Shown: positions 9,084 through 16,626 of the stretch, piece after piece
How the letters are laid out: every line of letters starts with the position of its first letter
Numbering within the stretch: the first letter of the stretch is position 1
NCBI GenBank assembly: GCA_015066095.1
Contig: SVPC01000003.1
Location: forward strand, 65,407 to 105,024
Length of the DNA stretch: 39,618 bases
Source: Oscillospiraceae bacterium
Lineage (GTDB): Bacteria; Bacillota; Clostridia; Oscillospirales; Acutalibacteraceae
Direction: 5' to 3'
The notes under the pieces: model-generated
Database searches by the model: none
Seen by the model: only the letters and a program-made list of their open reading frames with translations
What the model was told of the DNA's origin: nothing
Translations under genes and position numbers: made by a program

Positions 9084-10592
9084 TTAATTTAAAAGTTTTA
9101 AATTTAATAAATGTAACTTTACATTTTCCAAATCAGTTGTTGTGATTTTACCGTCACAATTAGTATCAGCACAGATAAAATCGTCATTTTTAAGAATATT
9201 GATATTTAGTAAATGTAATCTTATATTTGCAAGGTCGACAAGTGTAACTTTTTCGTCACCGTTTGTATCCCCTGTTATAATTTTGTTATGTGGTCCGTTT
9301 ACAACTGTTAATGTTCCATTTTTGTAAGAATATATTTTTAAAGAATATGCTTGCGTAAACCCTGTTTGTGATTTAACTGTGATTTTAATAACATTGTTTT
9401 CCCGGTTTAACGAAAAAGTATCATTCCCAACCAACTTTGCACCATCAGGCAGGTCGATATATACTCTTTCTTCACCACGCGAAATCATAGAATATTCATA
9501 AACATACCTATTAAAAGACGGGGTCAGCATATAACCTTCTAAATTGTTCAGGTAATAGTTATTTAAACTTGTAGTTTTTGAAGGTAAAGGCGAATTTGAG
9601 GATGGTAAAGAATCAAAAACAGGTATGTGAAATACCAATTTTGTGTCATTTATATTTTTGTAAAAACGGTGTAAAATTTTTGTGTAATTAACCGCTTCTT
9701 CAATATTTTGTGAAATTTGGAAAACGCGACCATCTATATCAAATACATTAAAGTTTTGATAATAGTAAGTGTTGTTATCAAGATGAGAAAAATCATTAAA
9801 ATATTTATAAGCACCGCTAATAATTGCTTTAGATTGCGTTGTCCAACCTTGTGAATATGCAAAATTGGCGGCATTATATAAAATTTCGGTTGCGGTATTT
9901 CCAATAGAATAAAATTTATAAAAATTATAAACTTTTTTATTTTTAACCTTAAAGCCATTTGTTAATTCAGAACCGTTGTTCCCATTTAAATTAAGAATTG
10001 TCGAAGCTAAGATTAAAGGATTTACATTAGTTTTTTGTGCGGCATCGAAAATTACTTCAGAATAACTGCGACCGGAATATTCATCATTGGAGTCAGAGAT
10101 GATGCCGCTGAGAAATGTGCCTTTAACAAAATTTTCAATACCTTTAACCGATATTGTATTATTCTCAAAACTGTGGTCTAGGAAAATAAAAATATTATCT
10201 TCATCTAAAAAGTTGCGCGGGTCTAAATAATAGGCAATTACTTCACGAGAAGCACCAAAGAATGTACCATCATTAGTGGAAATAAATTTGTTTTTATTCC
10301 AATCATAACATCCTTTTCTCATTGAGCGCCAAGAATTGTATTGTTTATTTGTAAGTTTGACAAATAAATCGTCTTGCATATTTAAAGATTCTTCAAATGT
10401 TAAAGGAACAAAATCTGCAACAAAATGCCAATTAGGATATTTTTCTTGCAACTCATTTAAAGCCGTAATATAACTTTTTGGAAATTTACCAATAACATTA
10501 TTTTGAGCAAAAATACCATTTTGATTAAATGAAACACAAAGCAAAATTACTAATGCCAATAATAATGACTCAATTTTTATTCGAAAAGACAT
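9084..10592 (-). CDS. Secreted glucosaminidase-like protein with C-terminal dockerin; catalytic Glu apparently lost
   Basis: A 502-residue secreted protein with an N-terminal signal peptide. Residues about 40-320 resemble the clostridial beta-N-acetylglucosaminidase (LytD/GH73-like) fold: IAYYLDPRNFL, PLILAS, GWTTQSKAIISGA. In this family the segment after LAS normally reads like RIKQEV and contains the catalytic Glu; here it is TILNLN, with Leu at that place. The downstream YNFYNIG motif is also altered by an insertion. A divergent cadherin-like domain follows (about 345-425). Last comes a type I dockerin: two calcium-loop repeats, DTNGDEKVTLVDL and DTNCDGKITTTDL, each followed by a helix ending in LHLLN. 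It is the first gene of a two-gene operon with the cohesin protein. It is probably a wall-binding pseudoenzyme; retained activity by a different residue is possible. Confidence 0.8.
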   Translation of the reverse strand: MSFRIKIESLLLALVILLCVSFNQNGIFAQNNVIGKFPKSYITALNELQEKYPNWHFVADFVPLTFEESLNMQDDLFVKLTNKQYNSWRSMRKGCYDWNKNKFISTNDGTFFGASREVIAYYLDPRNFLDEDNIFIFLDHSFENNTISVKGIENFVKGTFLSGIISDSNDEYSGRSYSEVIFDAAQKTNVNPLILASTILNLNGNNGSELTNGFKVKNKKVYNFYKFYSIGNTATEILYNAANFAYSQGWTTQSKAIISGAYKYFNDFSHLDNNTYYYQNFNVFDIDGRVFQISQNIEEAVNYTKILHRFYKNINDTKLVFHIPVFDSLPSSNSPLPSKTTSLNNYYLNNLEGYMLTPSFNRYVYEYSMISRGEERVYIDLPDGAKLVGNDTFSLNRENNVIKITVKSQTGFTQAYSLKIYSYKNGTLTVVNGPHNKIITGDTNGDEKVTLVDLANIRLHLLNINILKNDDFICADTNCDGKITTTDLENVKLHLLNLKLLN

Positions 10593-10620
10593 AAAAACAC
10601 CTAAATTAATTATATTATTT

Positions 10621-10649
10621 ATTATATAATTTTTCGAAGTTTATGTCAA
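10621..10649 (-). promoter_or_regulatory. Consensus sigma-A promoter of the dockerin/cohesin operon
   Basis: On the minus strand TTGACA (10644-10649) and TATAAT (10621-10626) are separated by exactly 17 bp. Predicted transcription start is near 10614, giving a leader of about 20 nt before the dockerin gene. It lies between the icd terminator and the dockerin gene, so the two-gene unit is transcribed independently. Confidence 0.88.
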
Positions 10650-10680
10650 CTATATAGTGTATATAAATGTCGAAATTCGC

Positions 10681-10732
10681 AAAAAAATCTCCCATATATC
10701 CGCATTTTGATAAAAAATGCATATATGGGAGA
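10681..10732 (-). terminator. Intrinsic terminator of the citrate/isocitrate operon
   Basis: A 12-bp outer stem (10688-10699 with 10721-10732) encloses an inner stem (GCATTTT with AAAATGC). On the minus strand it is followed by seven T residues (10681-10687). It begins 7 nt after the icd stop codon. Confidence 0.93.
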
Positions 10733-10738
10733 AAAAAG

Positions 10739-11887
10739 TTAAAGTTTTTTAATTGTTTCCATTAAATAATCACCGAATTGTGAGCATGTTGCACTGTTTT
10801 GACTGTCATCGACAACTATTTTTTTCTCGGTTTCGGTGCAAATGTTTAAAGCTTCACTTAATGTATTAGCCTTTTCAATGAAACCGATATGACGAAGCAT
10901 CATTTCGGTTGCCTTAAACATACTTGTAGGATTAGCGTAATCTCCTCTGCCTGCTTCAATAAGACGGGGTGCAGTGCCGTGAATAGGCTCGAACATAGCG
11001 TATTTATCACCGATATTTGCACTACCCGCTGTACCTACACCCCCTTGAATCTGAGCGGCTTCGTCTGTAATAATATCGCCGTATAAATTAGGCATTACAA
11101 ACACTTGGAAATTTGAACGGATATTTTCATTAACAAGGTTTGCGGTCATAATATCAATATACCATTCTTCTGCGGTAATTTCGGGATATTCCTTTGCAAT
11201 TTCGTGTGCTATTTGGGAGAACTTGCCGTCGGTTTTCTTCATAATATTTGCTTTGGTAACAATAGCAACATTGGTTTTACCATTTGCTTTTGCAAATTCG
11301 AAAGCGGCTCGGCAAATGCGCTTTGTACCGGCATTAGTTGTAACCTTAAAATCCATAGCAAGAGTTTCAGGTATTTCAATACCGCGACTGCCTAAAACAT
11401 ACTCACCCTCTGTGTTTTCGCGGTAGAAAGTCCAATCAATGCCAAGTTCGGGAACACATACGGGACGAACATTAGCATAAAGGTCCAATTCACGACGCAT
11501 TGCAACATTAGCACTTTCAAGAGTACCGCCTTTTAAAGTGGTGGTAGGTGCTTTTAAAATTACATTACAAGCCTTGATTTCAGCGAGTACATCGTCAGGT
11601 ATTGCCTTATTTTTAGCCATTCGGTTTTCGATTGTCAGACCTTCAATTACACGAAGTTCGACTTTTCCGTTTGCAATCTCGTCCTTTAAAATAAACTCTA
11701 AAAGTCGTTTGCTTTCTTTTGAGATTATAGGTCCTATACCATCTCCGTAACATATACCTATAATGATTTTTTCGAGTTTTTTATAGTCGATAGCACCGCT
11801 ATCGTTTTCCATTCTTTGCTGACGCTCGATTTGTTCTTCTAAAACCGCCTTAAATTGCTCTGTGGCGGCTTTTATATAATTTTCCAT
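10739..11887 (-). CDS. icd: Isocitrate dehydrogenase (isocitrate/isopropylmalate dehydrogenase family)
   Basis: A 382-residue beta-decarboxylating dehydrogenase that would convert isocitrate to 2-oxoglutarate. Visible family motifs are GDGIGP near residue 50, the substrate loop LYANVRPV, YRENTEGEY, the metal-binding NLYGDIITDEAA, and the nucleotide-binding EPIHGTAP followed by the NP of DYANPTSM. The dipeptide after HGTAP is Arg-Leu, neither the Lys-Tyr of E. coli NADP enzymes nor the Asp-Ile of NAD enzymes, so the cofactor is unclear. It has an N-terminal extension of about 40 residues. It is the last gene of the operon, 3 nt after aconitase, and context favours isocitrate over isopropylmalate or homoisocitrate as substrate. 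Confidence 0.88.
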   Translation of the reverse strand: MENYIKAATEQFKAVLEEQIERQQRMENDSGAIDYKKLEKIIIGICYGDGIGPIISKESKRLLEFILKDEIANGKVELRVIEGLTIENRMAKNKAIPDDVLAEIKACNVILKAPTTTLKGGTLESANVAMRRELDLYANVRPVCVPELGIDWTFYRENTEGEYVLGSRGIEIPETLAMDFKVTTNAGTKRICRAAFEFAKANGKTNVAIVTKANIMKKTDGKFSQIAHEIAKEYPEITAEEWYIDIMTANLVNENIRSNFQVFVMPNLYGDIITDEAAQIQGGVGTAGSANIGDKYAMFEPIHGTAPRLIEAGRGDYANPTSMFKATEMMLRHIGFIEKANTLSEALNICTETEKKIVVDDSQNSATCSQFGDYLMETIKKL

Positions 11888-11890
11888 AAC

Positions 11891-13816
11891 TTAACCTTCC
11901 TTTGTGTAAGCAAGTAAACCACCGGCTTTTAAAATAGCCTTTTGTCTTTCGGTAAAACTGCATATTAAAGTATAGGTTTCACCGTTTCTTTCATTCTTGA
12001 GTAAAATTTCACCCTTGTCCATACCGTCAAATACATTAGCAAGGGTCAAGGAGTCGCCCTCTGAAAGTTTATCATAATCATCTGAATCTTTAAAGGTAAG
12101 AGGCATAATACCTGCATTTATAAGGTTTGCAATATGAATACGTGCAAAACTTTTTGCAATAACCACTCTAACACCCAAATACATAGGTACAAGTGCTGCA
12201 TGTTCGCGAGAAGAACCTTGACCATAGTTAATACCACCAACAATAATTGACTGACTGAGTGCTTTTGCGCGTTCGGGGAATGTTGTATCACAAACCGAGA
12301 AACAGAACTGTGATAAATGCGGAATATTAGAACGATATGGTAAAATTTTGGCTCCTGCAGGCATTATGTGGTCGGTAGTAATATTGTCGCCGACTTTTAA
12401 CGCCAACTCTGCTGTAAGATTGTCTTCTTGTGGTAAAGACTTAGGGAAAGGCTTGATATTTGGACCACGCAAAATTTCAAGTGACTCTGCGTCTTCTACT
12501 TCGGCAGGTTCAATAACCGCACTGTCATCAATCTTAAAATATTCGGGCATAAAAATTTCTGGCATACTACCCAATTCTCTCGGGTCTGTTATATAACCGG
12601 TCAAAGCCGCAGCAACTGCAGTTTCGGGAGATACAAGATAAACACCTGCATCAGCAGTACCGCTTCTGCCTACAAAGTTACGGTTAAAAGTACGCAATGA
12701 AACACCTGCGGAGTTGGGCGAAAATCCCATACCGATACAAGGACCGCAAGCACATTCCAATAAACGCGCACCAGAAGCCAAAATATCACTTAAAGCACCG
12801 CAATCAGAAAGCATCGAAAGTACCTGTTTTGAGCCGGGAGAGATTGATAAACTAACCGATGGGTCGATAGTTTTGCCTTTCAAGAGTGCGGCAACCTTTA
12901 ACATATCAAACAAAGACGAATTAGTGCAAGAACCAATACAAACCTGGTCAACCTTTACACCTTTCAGTGACTCAACCTCAACGATATTATCAGGGCTGTG
13001 AGGACAAGCGATAAGTGGTTTTAATGTGTCGAGGTCAATATCGATAATACGGTCATAAACTGCATCAGGGTCGCTTGAAAGTTCTACATAGTCCTCTTCT
13101 CTGCCCTGTGATTTTAAAAACTCACGTGTTATTTCATCAGACGGGAAAATCGATGTGGTAGCACCGAGTTCTGTGCCCATATTGGTAATAGTAGCACGTT
13201 CAGGCACTGTAAGGGTTTTTATACCTTCACCGCCCCATTCAATTATTGCACCGACACCGCCTTTTACAGACAAAATACGTAATATTTCAAGGCTTATATC
13301 CTTTGCTGTTACAAAGGGATTTAACTTACCTGTAAGGTTTACTTTGTACATTTTAGGCATAGTGATATAATAGGCGCCGCCACCCATAGCAACCGCTACA
13401 TCAAGTCCTCCTGCGCCCATAGCCAACATACCGATACCGCCGCCTGTGGGCGTATGACTGTCAGAGCCTATGAGGGTTTTGCCTGGTTTGCCAAAACGTT
13501 CAAGATGTACCTGATGGCATATACCATTACCGGGACGCGAAAAGTAAATGCCATGTTTTTTACAAACAGATTGAATATAACGGTGGTCGTCGGCATTTTC
13601 GAAACCCGACTGCAAAGTATTGTGGTCAATATATGCCACACTGCGTTCGGTTTTAACACGGTCAAGACCCATTGTTTCAAACTCTAAATAAGCCATTGTA
13701 CCTGTTGCGTCTTGAGTAAGGGTTTGGTCTATTTTAAGGGCTACCTCACTGCCAACAGTTAAATCACCGGTTATGATATGTTCTTTTATTATTTTTTGAG
13801 CAATTGTTAAACCCAT
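11891..13816 (-). CDS. acnA: Aconitate hydratase
   Basis: A 641-residue single-chain aconitase that would isomerise citrate to isocitrate. The 4Fe-4S ligands are present: CIGSCTNSS (first Cys in the CxGSCT context) and the ACGPCIGMGFSP pair. The C-terminal swivel domain has GGINYGQGSSREHAAL, with the catalytic Ser/Arg region. At about 640 residues it belongs to the compact clostridial/archaeal-like class that resembles LeuC fused to LeuD rather than the roughly 900-residue AcnA/AcnB. It sits between a GntR regulator and icd with 2-3 nt gaps, which supports citrate rather than isopropylmalate or homocitrate as substrate. The symbol is assigned by function; the subclass is not certain. Confidence 0.92.
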   Translation of the reverse strand: MGLTIAQKIIKEHIITGDLTVGSEVALKIDQTLTQDATGTMAYLEFETMGLDRVKTERSVAYIDHNTLQSGFENADDHRYIQSVCKKHGIYFSRPGNGICHQVHLERFGKPGKTLIGSDSHTPTGGGIGMLAMGAGGLDVAVAMGGGAYYITMPKMYKVNLTGKLNPFVTAKDISLEILRILSVKGGVGAIIEWGGEGIKTLTVPERATITNMGTELGATTSIFPSDEITREFLKSQGREEDYVELSSDPDAVYDRIIDIDLDTLKPLIACPHSPDNIVEVESLKGVKVDQVCIGSCTNSSLFDMLKVAALLKGKTIDPSVSLSISPGSKQVLSMLSDCGALSDILASGARLLECACGPCIGMGFSPNSAGVSLRTFNRNFVGRSGTADAGVYLVSPETAVAAALTGYITDPRELGSMPEIFMPEYFKIDDSAVIEPAEVEDAESLEILRGPNIKPFPKSLPQEDNLTAELALKVGDNITTDHIMPAGAKILPYRSNIPHLSQFCFSVCDTTFPERAKALSQSIIVGGINYGQGSSREHAALVPMYLGVRVVIAKSFARIHIANLINAGIMPLTFKDSDDYDKLSEGDSLTLANVFDGMDKGEILLKNERNGETYTLICSFTERQKAILKAGGLLAYTKEG

Positions 13817-13818
13817 TT

Positions 13819-14463
13819 TTACTTATCCTTTCTAATGATATGCGTGTACGCGTTTTCAACGTGCTTTGTTGCATAATACTTTGCCTTTTCACAATCGCGC
13901 GAAGCAATAGCGTTAAAAATCAGTTTGTGTTCCTCAACCGATTCATTAGCGCGTGAGGTAGACTGTATTGATGCCTTACGATATTTTTGCACCTTTTTAT
14001 GTAAAGACAAAAGTATGTTATAAAAGGTAACGCTACCCGAAATTTGATATAGTATTTCGTGAAAACGATTATCCATCAATTTGATTTCTTCTGCATTATG
14101 CTTAGAAAGATAAAATTCTTGCAACTCTAAGGCATTTTTCAACTGTTCTATTTCTTCATCAGAGCAATTTTGCGCCGCTTTTTCTGCCGCCAAACCTTCA
14201 ATCTGTAAACGAATAGTAAAAATATCTTCCAAATCTTTTTCAGAAATACCTACAACAACGGAACCCTTGCCACTTTCTTTAATCAGGTTTTCTTGACTTA
14301 GTCTGCGCAAGGCTTCTCTTACAGGAGTGCGGCTGACGCCCATTATTTCACATAATTTATTTTCTGTCAGCACATCGCCGCGAGCATACTTGCCCGATAA
14401 AATATCAGTTTCAAGTGCATCATACACTTGGTCTGCAAGAGATACTGTTTTATGGTCTAACAT
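13819..14463 (-). CDS. GntR-family (FadR/FCD) transcriptional regulator
   Basis: A 214-residue regulator. The N-terminal winged helix-turn-helix (about residues 8-75) has LCEIMGVSRTPVREALRRL, the classic GntR recognition region. The C-terminal all-helical FCD domain (about 80-210) has the Asp and His residues expected to bind a metal that co-ordinates a carboxylate ligand (DNRFHEIL, EEHKLIFNA, KHVENAY). It lies inside the operon between the predicted citrate synthase and aconitase. A TTGTATA inverted repeat overlaps the operon promoter. The simplest inference is an autoregulated repressor answering a tricarboxylic or dicarboxylic acid such as citrate or 2-oxoglutarate; the ligand cannot be read from sequence. 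Confidence 0.9.
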   Translation of the reverse strand: MLDHKTVSLADQVYDALETDILSGKYARGDVLTENKLCEIMGVSRTPVREALRRLSQENLIKESGKGSVVVGISEKDLEDIFTIRLQIEGLAAEKAAQNCSDEEIEQLKNALELQEFYLSKHNAEEIKLMDNRFHEILYQISGSVTFYNILLSLHKKVQKYRKASIQSTSRANESVEEHKLIFNAIASRDCEKAKYYATKHVENAYTHIIRKDK

Positions 14464-14475
14464 AGAGTTTTCTCC

Positions 14476-15852
14476 TTAATCATTTAAAAATTTTCCACCA
14501 GAGAGTTCAAAAATTTTGTTTTCAAGTTCACTGTCAGAAAGTGTTGTCTGCCTACCATCTTCGTACTCACGGTCAATCCATTCTTTAAGAGCGATTACCA
14601 ACGGGTCTTTTTTATCTATCTTTTTATCTTCAGGTAAACGATAGTTGTTATTTATCCAATAAGCAATACCTGCAAGACCACTGGCTTTACCAACGAGTAC
14701 CGATGCGGGTCTGTTTAGTATTTTTTTGGTGTTGAATATGTTATATATTTCTTCATCCTTAAGTAGACCATCAGCATGAATTCCCGCGCGGGTCACATTA
14801 AAGTTTTTACCAACAAACGGTGTCATTGGCGGAATATTATAGCCAATATCATTTTTAAAGAAATCTGCAATTTCAGTAATTACAGTTGGGTCCATACCAT
14901 CAAACGAACCGCGAAGCGCTGCATATTCCATTACCATAGCTTCAAGCGGAACATTACCTGTTCGTTCCCCTAGTCCTAAAAGTGAACAGTTAACGCCCGA
15001 GGCACCATAAAGCCAAGCGGTAGCAGCATTTGCAACACCTTTATAAAAATCGTTATGACCGTGCCATTCCAATAGTTCACTCGGAACTTCAGAATAATGG
15101 TGCAAACCGTAAATTATACCGGGAACACTGCGCGGAAGCACAACCTCAGGATAAGGAACGCCATACCCCATAGTATCACAAGCACGAATTCTAACCGGGA
15201 TTCCTGCATCGCGTGACATTTCCATTAAAGCGTTTACAAACGGTACAACAAAACCATAAAAATCAGCACGTGTAATGTCTTCAAGGTGGCATCTTGGCAT
15301 AACTCCGGCTTCAAATGCTTCAGCAACCGTTGCTAAATATGTATCCATTGCTTGTTTACGGGTCATTTTAAGTTTGTTAAAAATATGATAGTCACTGCAC
15401 GAAACTAAAATACCTGTTTCGCGTATACCTAAATCTTTTACAAGTTTAAAATCTTCTTTTGTGGCGCGAATCCAAGTTGTGATTTCGGGGAATTTAAGAC
15501 CTAAAGCTTGACATTCTTCAATTGCTTTTCTATCTTTTTGGCTATAAACAAAAAATTCGGTTTGACGGATAAGTCCGTAAGGTCCGCCCAATTTCGAAAG
15601 CAATTTATAAATTTCAACAATCTGTTTTACAGAATATGGCTCTACCGATTGTTGTCCATCGCGTAATGAAGTGTCGGTTATCCAAATTTCTTCAGGCATA
15701 CCAATTGGCACTCGTCTGTGGTTAAAAGCAATACGCGGAACTTGGTCATAAGAATATAAATCGCGTTGCAAATTAGCCTGTGGTACATCCTGTAAAGAAT
15801 ATTTATATGCTCTCTGTTCAAGCAAGTTAGTTTTATCAGACAATTCAAACAT
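14476..15852 (-). CDS. Probable Re-type citrate synthase (isopropylmalate/homocitrate synthase family)
   Basis: A 458-residue HMGL-like TIM-barrel acyltransferase. Motifs: TDTSLRDGQQS near the N terminus (metal and substrate site), CHLEDITRADFYGFV, HGHNDFYKGVANA (metal-binding His pair) and GLGERTGNVPLEA. It lacks the C-terminal leucine-binding domain of standard LeuA. Re-citrate synthase, known from Clostridium kluyveri, belongs to this family and makes citrate from oxaloacetate and acetyl-CoA with opposite stereochemistry to the common enzyme. Being the first gene of an operon with aconitase and isocitrate dehydrogenase strongly supports that assignment. Homocitrate or citramalate synthase are alternatives. 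The start at 15852 is chosen because AAGGAG precedes it; an open upstream extension to 15933 runs through the promoter and is not translated. Confidence 0.82.
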   Translation of the reverse strand: MFELSDKTNLLEQRAYKYSLQDVPQANLQRDLYSYDQVPRIAFNHRRVPIGMPEEIWITDTSLRDGQQSVEPYSVKQIVEIYKLLSKLGGPYGLIRQTEFFVYSQKDRKAIEECQALGLKFPEITTWIRATKEDFKLVKDLGIRETGILVSCSDYHIFNKLKMTRKQAMDTYLATVAEAFEAGVMPRCHLEDITRADFYGFVVPFVNALMEMSRDAGIPVRIRACDTMGYGVPYPEVVLPRSVPGIIYGLHHYSEVPSELLEWHGHNDFYKGVANAATAWLYGASGVNCSLLGLGERTGNVPLEAMVMEYAALRGSFDGMDPTVITEIADFFKNDIGYNIPPMTPFVGKNFNVTRAGIHADGLLKDEEIYNIFNTKKILNRPASVLVGKASGLAGIAYWINNNYRLPEDKKIDKKDPLVIALKEWIDREYEDGRQTTLSDSELENKIFELSGGKFLND

Positions 15853-15863
15853 AAAATCACTCC

Positions 15864-15881
15864 TTGTATATATGTATACAA
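15864..15881. promoter_or_regulatory. Palindromic operator, probable GntR/FCD binding site
   Basis: A perfect 7-bp inverted repeat TTGTATA / TATACAA with a 4-bp centre, lying between the -10 box and the ribosome site of the citrate operon and touching the last base of the -10. FCD-type GntR regulators commonly bind short AT-rich TTGTATACAA-like palindromes, and a GntR gene is second in this operon. A bound dimer here would block transcription initiation. Binding is inferred. Confidence 0.7.
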
Positions 15882-15908
15882 TTATACCATTAAAAATGCA
15901 AATGTCAA
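15881..15908 (-). promoter_or_regulatory. Sigma-A promoter of the citrate/isocitrate operon
   Basis: On the minus strand TTGACA (15903-15908) and TATAAT (15881-15886) are spaced by 16 bp. Predicted start is near 15874, inside the palindromic operator, giving a leader of about 20 nt that contains AAGGAG. Four genes follow, ending at the terminator at 10681-10732. Confidence 0.87.
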
Positions 15909-15917
15909 GTAATATAA

Positions 15918-15965
15918 TAAAAAAATATCCCAAAATCCCCTATTTTAAAGGAATTTTTGGGATAT
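15918..15965 (-). terminator. Intrinsic terminator of the SLOG gene
   Basis: A long imperfect stem (15925-15940 with 15950-15965) begins 4 nt past the SLOG gene stop. On the minus strand it runs into a T-rich stretch TTTTTTTATT. It ends about 10 bp before the -35 box of the next operon, so it insulates the two units. Confidence 0.88.
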
Positions 15966-15968
15966 CAA

Positions 15969-16502
15969 TTAAATTTGTAAAGTTTCTTGTGCACAATTAA
16001 GGTTTTCAGCATAATCGGTATTAAGGTTAATTAGACACTTTCCTACTTTTTGGGCATACTTAATTGTATTTTTAGTGCCCCCTGATTGACCATCAAACCA
16101 GCAGATAACATAATCGCTATTATCTACCATATATTTATTTCGTTGCATAAAACAACCTGCCGTATATTCATCATTAAGGCAAACGCTTTCGTCACAAGCA
16201 AATAATATGTCATAAAAACGGGTGCGCCAGTTAGCAGCAAAGCCAAATTCTTGTTGTTTATACGGTAGACAAGCAACCAAAATAATGTCCGGGTATATGT
16301 TTTTAAGTGACATCACACATTCGGCCGCCAAAATATCAAACCCTTGCGCCATACCCGTATAAAACACGCGACAACCATCGTTAATTAAAGAAACAATTGT
16401 CTTTTTAATTCGTGTCATTAAAATATCAAATTTGTCATTACCTTTTTTAAGGTCAAAATTAAACTTTTCGGGCCGATACCCTGTAAAACATACTTTTTTC
16501 AT
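15969..16502 (-). CDS. SLOG-superfamily (YpsA/DUF1273-like) nucleotide-binding protein, predicted SOS-controlled
   Basis: A 177-residue Rossmann-like protein of the SLOG superfamily, related to DprA and YpsA. Motifs: CFTGYRPEKF at the N terminus; the glycine loop YTGMAQGFDILAAE; PYKQQEFGFAANW; then CFMQRNKYMVDNSDYVICWFDG and GGTKNTIKYA near the C terminus. SLOG domains bind nucleotides or nucleic acids, and the exact role of YpsA-like members is unsettled. I place the start at 16502 (ATGAAAAAAG) rather than ATG at 16508, because the -10 box ends at 16509 and the transcription start should fall at about 16502. The transcript is then probably leaderless, with no Shine-Dalgarno. It stands alone, with its own promoter and terminator. 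A LexA-type box in the promoter suggests induction by DNA damage. Confidence 0.83.
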   Translation of the reverse strand: MKKVCFTGYRPEKFNFDLKKGNDKFDILMTRIKKTIVSLINDGCRVFYTGMAQGFDILAAECVMSLKNIYPDIILVACLPYKQQEFGFAANWRTRFYDILFACDESVCLNDEYTAGCFMQRNKYMVDNSDYVICWFDGQSGGTKNTIKYAQKVGKCLINLNTDYAENLNCAQETLQI

Positions 16503-16508
16503 AAGCAT

Positions 16509-16537
16509 ATTATACCGAACAAATGTTCATTTGTCAA
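16509..16537 (-). promoter_or_regulatory. Sigma-A promoter of the SLOG gene
   Basis: On the minus strand TTGACA (16532-16537) and TATAAT (16509-16514) are separated by 17 bp. Only 6 nt separate the -10 from the ATG at 16502, so the expected start coincides with that codon. The whole spacer is filled by a LexA-like palindrome. Confidence 0.87.
16516..16529. promoter_or_regulatory. LexA (SOS/Cheo) box between -35 and -10
   Basis: CGAACAAATGTTCA matches the Bacillus LexA consensus CGAACRNRYGTTCG at 13 of 14 positions and contains a perfect GAAC-N4-GTTC core, the form also reported for Clostridium difficile. Its place in the promoter spacer is the classic repressor position. LexA itself is not encoded in the window. 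Confidence 0.78.
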
Positions 16538-16626
16538 GAATAAAATACATTTTAAACCAAAAAACGGCTCGCAAGGGAGACACTCCGCAAGGAAGTTGGT
16601 TTTGTTATTATAATTTATTAATGTTT

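Noticed and set aside
15853-15933. N-terminal extension of the citrate synthase gene with a hydrophobic start, as if a signal peptide
   Set aside because: The extension reads through the consensus promoter and operator. The proper start with AAGGAG is at 15852.
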